Shown: positions 43,006 to 51,119 of the stretch, one piece after another | Layout of the letters: each line of letters starts with the position of its first letter | Position numbering within the stretch: the first letter of the stretch is position 1 | NCBI RefSeq assembly: GCF_042610495.1 | Contig: NZ_JBHGAP010000001.1 | Location: 1,736,001 to 1,800,000, forward strand | Direction: 5' to 3' | Origin: RU20A sp042610495 | Lineage (GTDB): Bacteria; Pseudomonadota; Alphaproteobacteria; Rhizobiales; Rhizobiaceae | DNA length: 64,000 nucleotides | Made by a program: the position numbers and the translations under genes | Notes under the pieces: model-generated | Databases searched by the model: none | What the model was told of the DNA's origin: nothing | What the model saw: only the letters and a program-made list of their open reading frames with translations

Positions 43006-43806
43006 TTAACGCGTCGGCAGCGGCCGATGCAGCACGTCGCGCAGCGCCTTCACGATCTGCTCGTTGCCGGCGATGATGGAGCCGGTTTCGATCGGACGGG
43101 CGCCGCCGTCCACGTCCATCGAGAAGCCACCGGCTTCACGCACCAGAAGCAGCCCCGCGGCCATATCGCCGGCCGCGATCTGGCGTTCCCAGAAGCCGTC
43201 GAAACGGCCGGCGGCGACGCTGGCAAGGTCGAGCGACGCGGCACCGAACGAGCGCACCCCTGCCACTTCGCCCATGACGTGGCGAAGCTCGATCAGGAAA
43301 TTGCCATGGTGGCCGCGGCCGAGATGCGGGGTCTGCGCGGCAATGACGCAATCCGAGAGAGCCTTGCGGGCGGCAACGCGGATGCGGCGATCGTTGAGGA
43401 AGGCGCCGCCGCCACGCTCGGCGGTGTAGAGATCGTCGGTGGCGGGATTGAAGATCACCGCGCCAACGATCTCGCCCTGGCGCTCGAGCGCGATCGAGGT
43501 GGCAATGTAGGGAATGCCGTGCAGAAAATTGGTGGTGCCGTCGAGCGGGTTGACGAGCCAGCGGTGCGAGCCGTCGGTCCCCTCGACCGTCTCACCCTTG
43601 CCGCCTTCCAGACCATAGGTCGGGCGGGCCTTCAAAAGCTCCTCGCGGATGATCTTTTCCGCCTTGCGTTCGGCGGTGGCGACGTAGTCGCCGGGTCCCT
43701 TCATCGAGACCTGCAGCGCCTGCACCTCGCCGAAATCGCGCGCCAGCGACTTGCCGGCCTTGAAGGCGGCCTGGACCATGACATTGAGAAGGGCTGAGCG
43801 TGCCAT
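43006..43806 (-). CDS. suhB: Inositol monophosphatase family protein (SuhB-like)
   Basis: The product has 266 residues. The metal and substrate motifs are WLVNPLDGTTNFLHGIP (DPLDGTTN variant with Asn replacing the first Asp) and the C-terminal WERQIAAGDMAAGLLLVREAGG (WDxAAG variant). The GLEGGKGETVEG segment corresponds to the usual EE-containing loop, with changes (LEGG). These substitutions at metal-binding sites suggest altered or weak phosphatase activity, which would suit a SuhB-like regulatory role. AAGGATACGGAA precedes the start. Confidence 0.85.
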   Translation of the reverse strand: MARSALLNVMVQAAFKAGKSLARDFGEVQALQVSMKGPGDYVATAERKAEKIIREELLKARPTYGLEGGKGETVEGTDGSHRWLVNPLDGTTNFLHGIPYIATSIALERQGEIVGAVIFNPATDDLYTAERGGGAFLNDRRIRVAARKALSDCVIAAQTPHLGRGHHGNFLIELRHVMGEVAGVRSFGAASLDLASVAAGRFDGFWERQIAAGDMAAGLLLVREAGGFSMDVDGGARPIETGSIIAGNEQIVKALRDVLHRPLPTR

Positions 43807-44160
43807 TTCCGTATCCTTGTACGAGCATCCGGCCGTTGCGCCGGGATTGAAGGTGTCATCACCGCCGCACACAGGAATGCAGGGGGTCCGGCATCGGACC
43901 CGCGCACAACACAGACGGCAGCATCAAAAAGCGATGGCGGCACGCAAGCGCCCGTCCATCCGAGCCGACCATCATGGAAACCGGCCCGCGCCGGCATCCA
44001 TGCGCGCAGGCCCACCGACCATGATTTTCGGAAGTGGCGTCTCAAGACCACAAAACGCCGTCAAATTCAAGTCTGGAGCCACAAGGCAAAACGCCGGACA
44101 GCCCCGCGCGAAACGCATGTCGCAAAACAGCGTGAATGTCCGGGAGCCGCGCCTGCGAGC
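43807..44160. other. 354-bp intergenic region without recognisable features
   Basis: I find no convincing gene, terminator or repeat between the inositol-phosphatase gene and the Sel1 gene, which lie on the same strand. It should contain the promoter of the former. The GC-rich open frames that cross it have no Shine-Dalgarno or family likeness. Confidence 0.6.
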
Positions 44161-45366
44161 TCAGCTGCGTCGAAAGCGGTTGGCCGCACTCAGCGCCTTC
44201 TTCTGCACCTCGTCGCTGATGCCGAGGTAAAAGTCTTCGAGCTGCGCATCCTTCAGCCCCGCGCGACGGGAGAGAATGTACCACTTCGCGGCCTCGACGG
44301 GGTCCTGCCGCGTGCCGATGGCGTTGATGTAGAGATGGGCGAGCTTGTTCTGCGCCACCACATTGCCGCCTTCGGCCGCCCGGCGCATCCAGCGGAACCC
44401 GGCGTCCAGATTGCGCTCGCCGGCAATGCCATCGATCATCCACAGGGCCAGATCGAGTTCGGCCGTGTCGTAGCCGGCCATGGCGGCGCGCGCCAACCAG
44501 TCGCGCGCCGTGGCGCGCTCGTCTTCCGCAATGCCGTCCACATTGATGAGGATCTGCGAGAGCGCATATTGCGCATCCGCGATGCCCTGCTCGGCAGACT
44601 TGCGATAATAGGGCAGCGCAGCCTTCAGCCCCTTCTCGCCCGGCATGTCGGCCGTCAGCGTCTGGGCGTGGTTGAACTGGGCCGACGCATTGCCGAGATC
44701 GGCCGCCTTCTTCATCAGCTCGTCGGCGCGCTTGGGATCACGCGCCACGACGCCGCCCTCCATCAGCATCACCGCAAACTTGAACATGGCGGCCGGGTCG
44801 CCGGCATTGGCGGCCTGCTCGTACCAGAAGGCGGCCGCCTTGCGGTCCCGCTTCACGCCGAGCCCGGAATCGAGAAGTTCCGCCACGAGTGTCTGGGCGG
44901 CGCGGTCTCCGAGCTGCGCACGCGGCAGAGCAAGGCCCATGGCCGTCAGATAGTAACCGCGCTGGAAGGCCCCGTAGGCCTCGTCCACCTTGCCCGTGAA
45001 CGGCTTTTCGGCAGGCAGGGGTGGTAGATCGGCACCCATGCGCTCGAACACCGAAACGCCCTCCGAGGGCGCGACGCCATCAGCGCCCTGCCCTTCTTCC
45101 TTCTGCCCCTGGACCGTTCCCGGCGGCTGCAATTGACCTGCCGGAAGCGGCCCGGTCTGCGTTCCGGATACCGTACCGGACTGCAGCGGTGCCGCGCCAT
45201 TATAAGGCGTGATGCGGCCGCGCTTTTCGACGGCAGGCGCATCCAGGGCAGTGTCCGGAGACGATTCCTGGGCGAAGGCCGGATACGGCCAGCCATTTCC
45301 GGCCGCGCCCGCGGCAAGAAGGAGGCAGAACAGCAGTCCATGCAGGCGCGGGCGAGGGTTCGACAT
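44161..45366 (-). CDS. Exported Sel1-like repeat protein
   Basis: The product has 401 residues. A signal peptide (LLFCLLLAAGAAGNGWPYPAFAQ) is followed by a Pro/Gly/Gln-rich linker and at least six Sel1 repeats, such as AFWYEQAANAGDPAAMFKFAVML and GFRWMRRAAEGGNVVAQNKLAHLY. Sel1 proteins are periplasmic or membrane-linked scaffolds; rhizobial relatives include regulators of exopolysaccharide signalling, but the role here is unknown. It lies 7 nt downstream of the ThiE-like gene, in one operon. Confidence 0.88.
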   Translation of the reverse strand: MSNPRPRLHGLLFCLLLAAGAAGNGWPYPAFAQESSPDTALDAPAVEKRGRITPYNGAAPLQSGTVSGTQTGPLPAGQLQPPGTVQGQKEEGQGADGVAPSEGVSVFERMGADLPPLPAEKPFTGKVDEAYGAFQRGYYLTAMGLALPRAQLGDRAAQTLVAELLDSGLGVKRDRKAAAFWYEQAANAGDPAAMFKFAVMLMEGGVVARDPKRADELMKKAADLGNASAQFNHAQTLTADMPGEKGLKAALPYYRKSAEQGIADAQYALSQILINVDGIAEDERATARDWLARAAMAGYDTAELDLALWMIDGIAGERNLDAGFRWMRRAAEGGNVVAQNKLAHLYINAIGTRQDPVEAAKWYILSRRAGLKDAQLEDFYLGISDEVQKKALSAANRFRRS

Positions 45367-45373
45367 GCCCCGA

Positions 45374-46024
45374 TTAATCTTCAAACCGTGGCGCTTTTTC
45401 GTCAAGCAGCGCGTTGACCTCTGCCACCACGCTCGCCGCACGGCCGGGCTCGCCGAAGACGGCGTCGCGCAAGGCCACGAATTCCGCACCCGTCTCGGCC
45501 ACGGCCAGCGCGCTTTCGATCGCGGTACCGCCCATGACGATGCAGGGGATCTCGATCATCGCAGCCCACCACTCGGCCAGCGCCAGGTTCTTCGAGTGCG
45601 CTTCCGGCTTGATATCGCCGTCGAGCTTGCCGAAGAACACGTAGTCAGGCTGCGCGTCGCCGATCTCCAGCGCATCATGCCGGGTCTGGGCGTTGCCGCC
45701 GCCGACGATCAGCTTCGGCGCATGCTTTTCGACGGCCTCTGCGAGGACGTCGGCGCGCTCGGCCAGATGCAGGCCGTCGGCCCGGGCGCGGCCGGCAATC
45801 CGGCTGTCGCCTTCCACCAGCGCTGCGGCACCCGCCGCCTGTACCACGGGCACGATGGCCTCGGCATGGGCCTGGAAATCGGCATCGTTGAGGCCGAGCC
45901 GGGGAATGATCACCGATGCCACGTCACCGCCGCGCAGCGCATCCGCCACCAGCTGTGCGCGCTCTTGCGCGGTTTGCCCGCCAGGGGCGACCAGCACCAG
46001 CCGGCACCGTGTGTCTGAAGCCAT
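45374..46024 (-). CDS. thiE: Thiamine-phosphate synthase-like protein (ThiE family)
   Basis: The product has 216 residues with the TenI/ThiE TIM-barrel: CRLVLVAPGGQTAQERAQLV, AALVEGDSRIAGRARADGLHL, PDYVFFGKLDGD, PCIVMGGTAIESALAVAETGAEFVALRDAVFG. The usual SVHSxEE loop is not obvious (LIVGGGNAQTRHDALE occupies that place), so it may be a TenI-like or divergent member rather than the main synthase. AGCAGGATA precedes the start. It is upstream of and likely cotranscribed with the Sel1 gene. Confidence 0.8.
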   Translation of the reverse strand: MASDTRCRLVLVAPGGQTAQERAQLVADALRGGDVASVIIPRLGLNDADFQAHAEAIVPVVQAAGAAALVEGDSRIAGRARADGLHLAERADVLAEAVEKHAPKLIVGGGNAQTRHDALEIGDAQPDYVFFGKLDGDIKPEAHSKNLALAEWWAAMIEIPCIVMGGTAIESALAVAETGAEFVALRDAVFGEPGRAASVVAEVNALLDEKAPRFED

Positions 46025-46127
46025 GTCTTTATATCCTGCTCTGCCATGCCGCGCGGCTTGCCGTCTCGGCGCTCGCCATCGGGCGAGAAAACCGATAGAC
46101 CGAGCGCAGCCAAGGATCAACTGCGCG

Positions 46128-46913
46128 ATGCCGAACGACTTCACCTTCTATTTCGTGGCGGCGATCGCCGTTCTTTTCGTCGGCCTCGCAAAGGGCGGCA
46201 TGGGCGAGGCCCTTTCCCTGCTCGGGGTGCCGATCCTCTCGCTGGTAACCTCGCCCGTGCAGGCGGCGGCGCTGCTCCTGCCGATCCTGATCGTCATGGA
46301 TGGCGTGTCGCTCTGGGCCTGGCGCCACGACAATGACCGCAAGACGCTGCTGATGATGCTGCCCGGCGCGCTCGCCGGCATCGCGATAGGCTGGTTCACC
46401 GCCGCGCAGGTGCCGCGCGACGCGCTGCGCCTCATCATCGGCGCGATCACCGTCGGCTTCGTTCTGCGCTACGCCTATACGGCCTGGCAGGCGCGGCGAG
46501 GCCAGCACGTCGAGCCACGCGGCCATAGCTGGCCACTGGCTGCCGTGCTCGGCCTCGGCGCGGGCTACGGCAGCTTCGTGGCCCATTCAGGCGGACCGTT
46601 CTTCCAGATCTATGGCCTGCCGCTTCGCCTGCCGCCGCGGGCCTATACCGGCGCCATCGTGCGCTTCTTCGCCATCCTGAATGTCGTGAAGATCGTCCCT
46701 TACGTTGCGCTCGGCCAACTGGGCAGCGCAAACCTCGCCACATCGGCCACGCTCTTCCCCCTGGCGGCGGTTGCAACCTTTGCTGGATCGCTGGTTGTCA
46801 AGCGCATGCGCCCGACGATCTTCTATCCCTTCATGTACAGCATGGCATTTCTGGCCGGATTGAAGCTCCTGAGTGACGGAATAGGCACACTTATCCCCCT
46901 GCAGAGCCCTTGA
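46128..46913 (+). CDS. TauE/SafE-family permease
   Basis: The product has 261 residues with about eight membrane helices. Signature halves FVGLAKGGMGEALSLLGVPILSLVTSPVQAAALLLPI and GLGAGYGSFVAHSGGPFFQIYGLPL are typical of the TSUP/TauE-SafE family, implicated in export or import of sulfite, sulfonates or other organic anions. It diverges from the ThiE-like gene (103 bp). AAGGA lies 10 nt before the ATG. Confidence 0.92.
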   Translation: MPNDFTFYFVAAIAVLFVGLAKGGMGEALSLLGVPILSLVTSPVQAAALLLPILIVMDGVSLWAWRHDNDRKTLLMMLPGALAGIAIGWFTAAQVPRDALRLIIGAITVGFVLRYAYTAWQARRGQHVEPRGHSWPLAAVLGLGAGYGSFVAHSGGPFFQIYGLPLRLPPRAYTGAIVRFFAILNVVKIVPYVALGQLGSANLATSATLFPLAAVATFAGSLVVKRMRPTIFYPFMYSMAFLAGLKLLSDGIGTLIPLQSP

Positions 46914-46956
46914 CGACAGGCCCGCAACACGTTCTTTTAGTATCAACGAAAGTTAT

Positions 46957-46975
46957 GGTAATGCACGCCATTGCC
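46957..46975. promoter_or_regulatory. Imperfect inverted repeat before ArsR-type gene
   Basis: GGTAATG and CATTGCC form 7-bp arms with one G-T pair, separated by 5 bp, 42 bp upstream of the regulator start. It is a possible operator. Confidence 0.3.
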
Positions 46976-47016
46976 CGGAAGAACGTAATCGCAAGGAGAT
47001 GACCTAGCGTCCCCCC

Positions 47017-47274
47017 ATGACTGCCCCAACCCAATTCGACGCCATTGCGGATCCCAACCGCCGATATCTCCTGGAAGAACTCCGCCGCTCCCCGCGCACG
47101 GTCAACGAACTGGCCGACGGCCTGCCGATCAGCAGGCCTGCCGTGTCCCAGCATCTGAAGACCCTGCTGGATTGCAACCTCGTTTCCGTGACCGCCGAGG
47201 GCACGCGACGCATCTATGCAATCAACAAGGAAGGGTTCAAGCCGCTGACGCTCTGGCTGGACCAGTTCTGGTAA
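47017..47274 (+). CDS. ArsR-type winged-helix regulator (short)
   Basis: The product has 85 residues, consisting of one winged helix-turn-helix: FDAIADPNRRYLLEELRRSPRTVNELADGLPISRPAVSQHLKTLL followed by the wing (VSVTAEGTRRIYAIN). This is the ArsR/SmtB-like group; there are no metal-binding cysteines, so it is more likely an SdpR-like repressor. AAGGAG lies unusually far (about 18 nt) from the ATG. It lies downstream of the TauE gene but with a 103-bp gap and its own possible operator. Confidence 0.85.
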   Translation: MTAPTQFDAIADPNRRYLLEELRRSPRTVNELADGLPISRPAVSQHLKTLLDCNLVSVTAEGTRRIYAINKEGFKPLTLWLDQFW

Positions 47275-47699
47275 GAGCAGCTCGACCGATCGTCGCCAGA
47301 CCCACCTTCACCTGACGGCGCGGTGATGACGGGCAGTGCCGTGTGACACGGCGGGAATGCGACGGACTTCGGCCCGGGACAGGCGTGCCTCGCCGGCCCA
47401 GAACCTGCAACGCCGAATGCGGTATCATCCTCCCGCGCGCGCTTTACCCGGCATCGGCGGAAACCTCGGATGCGCGATGTCCATCAATCGCGCCGGGCAA
47501 CGGCATGATCCACATGCAAACGCCGGCACCTTCGGGGTACCGGCGTTGAGGGACAAGGCCCGAAATTCTACGCAATCCCGGTTACGGGTTAGGCTGTGGT
47601 CAATCCTCCGGTGATACGTGCTCCGCCTCGACCTCCTCGTCGCGCGGCACTGTCGCAGGGTTCCTTAAGCCTCCTCATCCCTTTCAGGTCATGCTTCGA
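47275..47699. other. 425-bp intergenic region with a UUCG hairpin
   Basis: No convincing gene is present. A strong hairpin AACGCCGG / CCGGCGTT with an inner TTCG tetraloop lies at 47519-47547, but it has no T-run and is 245 nt beyond the regulator stop. Near 47600-47650 the minus strand has a 16-codon GTG frame with an acidic product, too short to support. Confidence 0.6.
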
Positions 47700-47873
47700 T
47701 CAGTGGACCGAGCTACGGATCTTCTCGATCTCGTCCTTGATGCGCAGCTTCCTCCGCTTGAGGGTCGCGATTTCCCGGTCGTCGGAGGACGGGTGGGCCA
47801 GAGCTTCGTTCAGTTCCCGCTCCAGGGCGCCGTGCTTCCGTTCAAGCGTTGCAAGATGAGCCTCAATGGTCAT
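47700..47873 (-). CDS. DUF465 (YdcH-like) protein A
   Basis: The product has 57 residues: MTIEAHLATLERKHGALERELNEALAHPSSDDREIATLKRRKLRIKDEIEKI, the DUF465 antiparallel coiled-coil hairpin with the conserved LKRRKLRIKDEI. GGAAGGGATT lies before the ATG at 47873. It is divergent from a second DUF465 gene. The family's function is unknown. Confidence 0.88.
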   Translation of the reverse strand: MTIEAHLATLERKHGALERELNEALAHPSSDDREIATLKRRKLRIKDEIEKIRSSVH

Positions 47874-48088
47874 GAGCAATCCCTTCCTTTGTTCTGCATC
47901 CGGCAATTTGCAAAGGCCGGATGTCCCGGTTTATGGCACTGAAAGAGTGCCACGCTATTTTTCATTTGTCGAAGGCGATTTCGTGGCGACGGATAACTTC
48001 CCGTTACCACGCCTTCATGTTAGAGCGGCACAGGAATGGACGTCGGATGGCGGGTCAACCGCCACGGGTTGTATGACGGGGAATGCGC

Positions 48089-48292
48089 ATGCCGGATCAG
48101 GATCAGGCCGAACTCAGATTGCAAGCGGCACGTCTGCGCCAGGAGCATGAAGACTACGATGCAGCCATCAACGCGATGATCACCGTCGGCTGCGACGCGC
48201 TCCGCATCCAGCGCATGAAGAAGAAGAAGCTGATTCTGAAGGACAAGATCATCAAGATCGAGGATCAGATCATCCCTGACATCATCGCCTGA
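48089..48292 (+). CDS. DUF465 (YdcH-like) protein B
   Basis: The product has 67 residues, with the same fold as its divergent neighbour: LRLQAARLRQEHEDYDAAINAMITVGCDALRIQRMKKKKLILKDKIIKIEDQI. The start at 48089 has GGGGA upstream; a second ATG at 48083 is too close to that site. It lies 16 nt upstream of purE and may be cotranscribed with purEK. Confidence 0.88.
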   Translation: MPDQDQAELRLQAARLRQEHEDYDAAINAMITVGCDALRIQRMKKKKLILKDKIIKIEDQIIPDIIA

Positions 48293-48308
48293 CGAGGAGC
48301 CATCGATC

Positions 48309-48806
48309 GTGCCAGACGCCATCACGCCGCCGGTTGCCATCATCATGGGAAGCCAGTCCGACTGGGAGACCATGAAGAACGCCGCCGACACGCTGGAAGC
48401 CCTCGAGATCGAATACGAGGCCCGCATCGTTTCGGCACATCGCACGCCCGACCGTCTTGTGGCATTCGCCAAGGGCGCCAGGGCCGAAGGCTTCAAGGTG
48501 GTGATCGCCGGCGCCGGCGGTGCCGCCCACCTGCCCGGCATGTGCGCCTCCATGACACCGCTGCCGGTCTTCGGCGTTCCCGTCCAGTCCAAGGCCTTGT
48601 CGGGACAGGACAGCCTCCTCTCCATCGTCCAGATGCCGGCCGGCATTCCCGTCGGCACGCTCGCCATCGGCAAGGCAGGCGCGGTCAATGCCGCCCTTTT
48701 GGCCGCCGCCGTGCTGGCGCTGACCGACGAGGATCTGGCCGAGCGCCTCGACGACTGGCGCGCCGCCCAGACCGAAAGCGTCGCCGAATTTCCGGTCGAC
48801 GGTTGA
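48309..48806 (+). CDS. purE: N5-carboxyaminoimidazole ribonucleotide mutase PurE
   Basis: The product has 165 residues of class I PurE. It rearranges N5-CAIR to CAIR in purine synthesis. The signature IIMGSQSDWETMKNAADTLE, the VSAHRTPDR loop with catalytic His and GAGGAAHLPGMCASMTPLPVFGVPVQ are intact. The start is a GTG with GAGGAGCC upstream. It is followed 18 nt later by purK. Confidence 0.97.
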   Translation: MPDAITPPVAIIMGSQSDWETMKNAADTLEALEIEYEARIVSAHRTPDRLVAFAKGARAEGFKVVIAGAGGAAHLPGMCASMTPLPVFGVPVQSKALSGQDSLLSIVQMPAGIPVGTLAIGKAGAVNAALLAAAVLALTDEDLAERLDDWRAAQTESVAEFPVDG

Positions 48807-48824
48807 GACATCAGGATTGACGAC

Positions 48825-49886
48825 ATGAAGACCATCGGGATCATCGGCGGCGGCCAGCTGGGCCGCATGCTCGCGATTGCGGCCGCCCGGCTGAATTTCA
48901 GGACGGTCATTCTTGAGCCGCAGGCCGATTGCCCGGCCGCCCAGGTCGCCAACGCCCAGATCACCGCCGCCTATGACGACCCGGCCGCCCTCGACCGGCT
49001 GGCTGCGCAATGCGACATCGTCACCTACGAATTCGAGAACGTGCCGGTCAGCGCCGCCGAACGGCTGGCCGCGACCCGTCCGGTCTATCCGCCGGCCAGG
49101 GCGCTCGCCGTGGCGCAGGACCGCGTCACCGAAAAGCGCTTCATCAACGACTGCGGCATCGCCACCGCCGACTTCCGCGAAGTGGATGACCAGGCCGGCC
49201 TCGAAGCCGCCCTTATCGCTTTCGGCGGACAGGGCGTGCTGAAGACGCGCCGGCTCGGCTATGACGGCAAGGGCCAGAAAGTCTTCCGCTCGGCCGCCGA
49301 CAGTCCCGAAGGCGCCTTCGCCGCCCTCGGCGTTGTGCCGCTCATCCTCGAAAGCTTCGTGCCCTTCGAGCGCGAGATCTCCATCATCGCGGCCCGTGCT
49401 ATTGATGGCGCGATCGTCGCCTATGATCCGGCCGAGAACGAACACCGCAACGGCATCCTTTACCGCTCCACCCTGCCCGCCACGCTTGGGCCCGACACCG
49501 TGGAGAAGGCAAAGGCGGCGGCGGCGGCCATCCTCTCGGCCCTCGACTATGTCGGCGTCATCGGCGTGGAATTCTTCGTGCTCGCCGACGGCACGCCGAT
49601 CGTCAACGAGATCGCGCCCCGCGTCCACAATTCCGGCCACTGGACGGAGGCGGCCTGCGTGGTCTCACAGTTCGAGCAGCATATCCGCGCCGTCGCCGGC
49701 CTGCCGCTCGGCAATGGCGCGCGCCATTCCGATTGCGTGATGCAGAACCTCATCGGCGACGAGATCGACGACGTGCCGGCCTGGCTCGCCCGTCCCGATG
49801 CGCTCGTCCATCTCTATGGCAAGGCCGAAGCCCGCCCGGGTCGCAAGATGGGCCATGTCACCTGGCTCACGGGATCGAAGAGCTGA
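48825..49886 (+). CDS. purK: N5-carboxyaminoimidazole ribonucleotide synthase PurK
   Basis: The product has 353 residues with an ATP-grasp fold. It makes N5-CAIR from AIR, ATP and bicarbonate. IGIIGGGQLGRMLAIAAARL at the N-terminus, the KTRRLGYDGKGQKVF ATP-binding loop, EREISIIAARA and NEIAPRVHNSGHWT are all typical. AGGATTGACGAC precedes the start. It is cotranscribed with purE. Confidence 0.97.
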   Translation: MKTIGIIGGGQLGRMLAIAAARLNFRTVILEPQADCPAAQVANAQITAAYDDPAALDRLAAQCDIVTYEFENVPVSAAERLAATRPVYPPARALAVAQDRVTEKRFINDCGIATADFREVDDQAGLEAALIAFGGQGVLKTRRLGYDGKGQKVFRSAADSPEGAFAALGVVPLILESFVPFEREISIIAARAIDGAIVAYDPAENEHRNGILYRSTLPATLGPDTVEKAKAAAAAILSALDYVGVIGVEFFVLADGTPIVNEIAPRVHNSGHWTEAACVVSQFEQHIRAVAGLPLGNGARHSDCVMQNLIGDEIDDVPAWLARPDALVHLYGKAEARPGRKMGHVTWLTGSKS

Positions 49887-49941
49887 TCGGCTGAACCTGT
49901 TGCTGCACCGGGGGTTTTCCCCGAAAAGCCGGTTCACATGG

Positions 49942-49970
49942 TTGACACAAGAAGACCGCCGGGTTATCAG
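49942..49970 (+). promoter_or_regulatory. Strong sigma-70 promoter of rpmJ
   Basis: A consensus TTGACA is followed after exactly 17 bp by TATCAG, about 105 bp upstream of the L36 start. Confidence 0.7.
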
Positions 49971-49984
49971 CCTGCCCAACTTGG

Positions 49985-50007
49985 AAGCGCGCGTGAGGCG
50001 CGCTTTT
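49985..50007 (+). terminator. Terminator-like hairpin in the rpmJ leader
   Basis: AAGCGCGC / GCGCGCTTTT pair with a short loop and TTTTGATTG. Because it lies after the promoter and before rpmJ it could act as an attenuator, or it could simply end purK transcripts. Confidence 0.5.
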
Positions 50008-50074
50008 GATTGTCAGACACGAAGGCCCCGCGTCGCAGACGACGTTAGGCCCCATGAATACGCGGACCAGACCA

Positions 50075-50200
50075 ATGAAGATCAAGAATTCGCTGAAGTC
50101 GCTGAAGACCCGCCACCGCGCGAACCGCCTGGTCCGCCGCAAGGGTCGCATCTACATCATCAACAAGGAAAACCCGCGCTTCAAGGCCCGTCAGGGCTGA
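50075..50200 (+). CDS. rpmJ: Ribosomal protein L36, zinc-free form (bL36)
   Basis: The product has 41 residues: MKIKNSLKSLKTRHRANRLV, then RRKGRIYIINKENPRFKARQG. It lacks the CxxC...CxxxxH ligands of zinc-binding L36, as is usual for the alphaproteobacterial or YkgO-like form. The Shine-Dalgarno is weak. A promoter and hairpin precede it, and a small stem-loop follows the stop. Confidence 0.95.
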   Translation: MKIKNSLKSLKTRHRANRLVRRKGRIYIINKENPRFKARQG

Positions 50201-50211
50201 GGCTGCGGCCG

Positions 50212-50235
50212 GCGATTTCCTCGAAATCGCTTTCC
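50212..50235 (+). terminator. Possible terminator after rpmJ
   Basis: A perfect 8-bp stem GCGATTTC / GAAATCGC with a 3-nt loop is followed by TTTCC, 12 nt past the L36 stop. Confidence 0.5.
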
Positions 50236-50286
50236 GATAAGATTTTGTGAATTGCCTTCGGCGCATGGCGCGGTACCCTACCGCTC

Positions 50287-50877
50287 ATGCGCCGAAGCTT
50301 TTTGACGATTCTCAGCTTTCTTTTCGCCCTCACGGCAACCCCTCTGCTCGCCCAGACGGCAGGCGAGACGCCGGCGACGGCCTCCGTCATCGCGCACAAG
50401 AAGAAGCTGGACGATCTCTTCACCGAACTGAAGCGCGCGCGTGACGACAGCAAGGCGACCGACATCGCGAATCGCATCCGCATGGAATGGGCCGATTCGG
50501 GCAGCGCCTCGATCAATCTCCTCATGCAGTGGGCCGAAAAGGCCGTTTCCGAGAAGCGCAACGGCGCAGCGCTCGACCTCTTCGACCAGGTCGTCGCCCT
50601 CGACCCCACCTATGTGGAAGGCTGGAACCGCCGCGCCACGCTGCACTACCAGATGGGAAACTATCGCAAGTCCATGTCCGACATCAACCGCGTGCTGGCG
50701 CTGGAGCCGCGCCACTTCGGTGCACTGGCAGGCATGGCCGCCATCCTGTCATCCGCCGGCAAGGACGAGCTGGCGCTGAAGGCGTGGGAACAGTTCCTCG
50801 ACGTCTACCCGTCCGAGCGCAACGCCCAGAAACAGGTGGGCGACCTTGAGGAGAAGCTGGCCGGAAGCCGGACCTGA
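50287..50877 (+). CDS. Exported TPR-repeat protein
   Basis: The product has 196 residues. A signal peptide (RRSFLTILSFLFALTATPLLAQ) is followed by at least three TPR-like units: ALDLFDQVVALDPTYVEGWNRRATLHYQMG, YRKSMSDINRVLALEPRHFGALAGMAAIL and ELALKAWEQFLDVYPSERNAQKQ. It is probably a periplasmic scaffold; the partner is unknown. No Shine-Dalgarno is visible before the ATG. Confidence 0.9.
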   Translation: MRRSFLTILSFLFALTATPLLAQTAGETPATASVIAHKKKLDDLFTELKRARDDSKATDIANRIRMEWADSGSASINLLMQWAEKAVSEKRNGAALDLFDQVVALDPTYVEGWNRRATLHYQMGNYRKSMSDINRVLALEPRHFGALAGMAAILSSAGKDELALKAWEQFLDVYPSERNAQKQVGDLEEKLAGSRT

Positions 50878-51119
50878 CACAAACGGCGCTTCGCAGCCGC
50901 ATGGCGACCGGAAAAGCCGACGTCTCTCGCCACCCTCCCCGCAAAGGCCGAACCGTCATCGCTTGACGGTGACATGCGCCGCGCGATGCTCAGGATGCTT
51001 GACCGTTTCCGCTAAAGCGCCATATCAGCTCTCGCTGTCATGCGGGGCGGATCACGCGCGCCCGCAACACCGCCTCGCCGGGCCGACGTCCAGACATCCT
51101 CCACATTCGTATAGGCCGC

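Noticed and set aside
47600..47650. 16-codon acidic GTG frame on the minus strand
   Set aside because: It is very short, with a weak Shine-Dalgarno at poor spacing and no second evidence.
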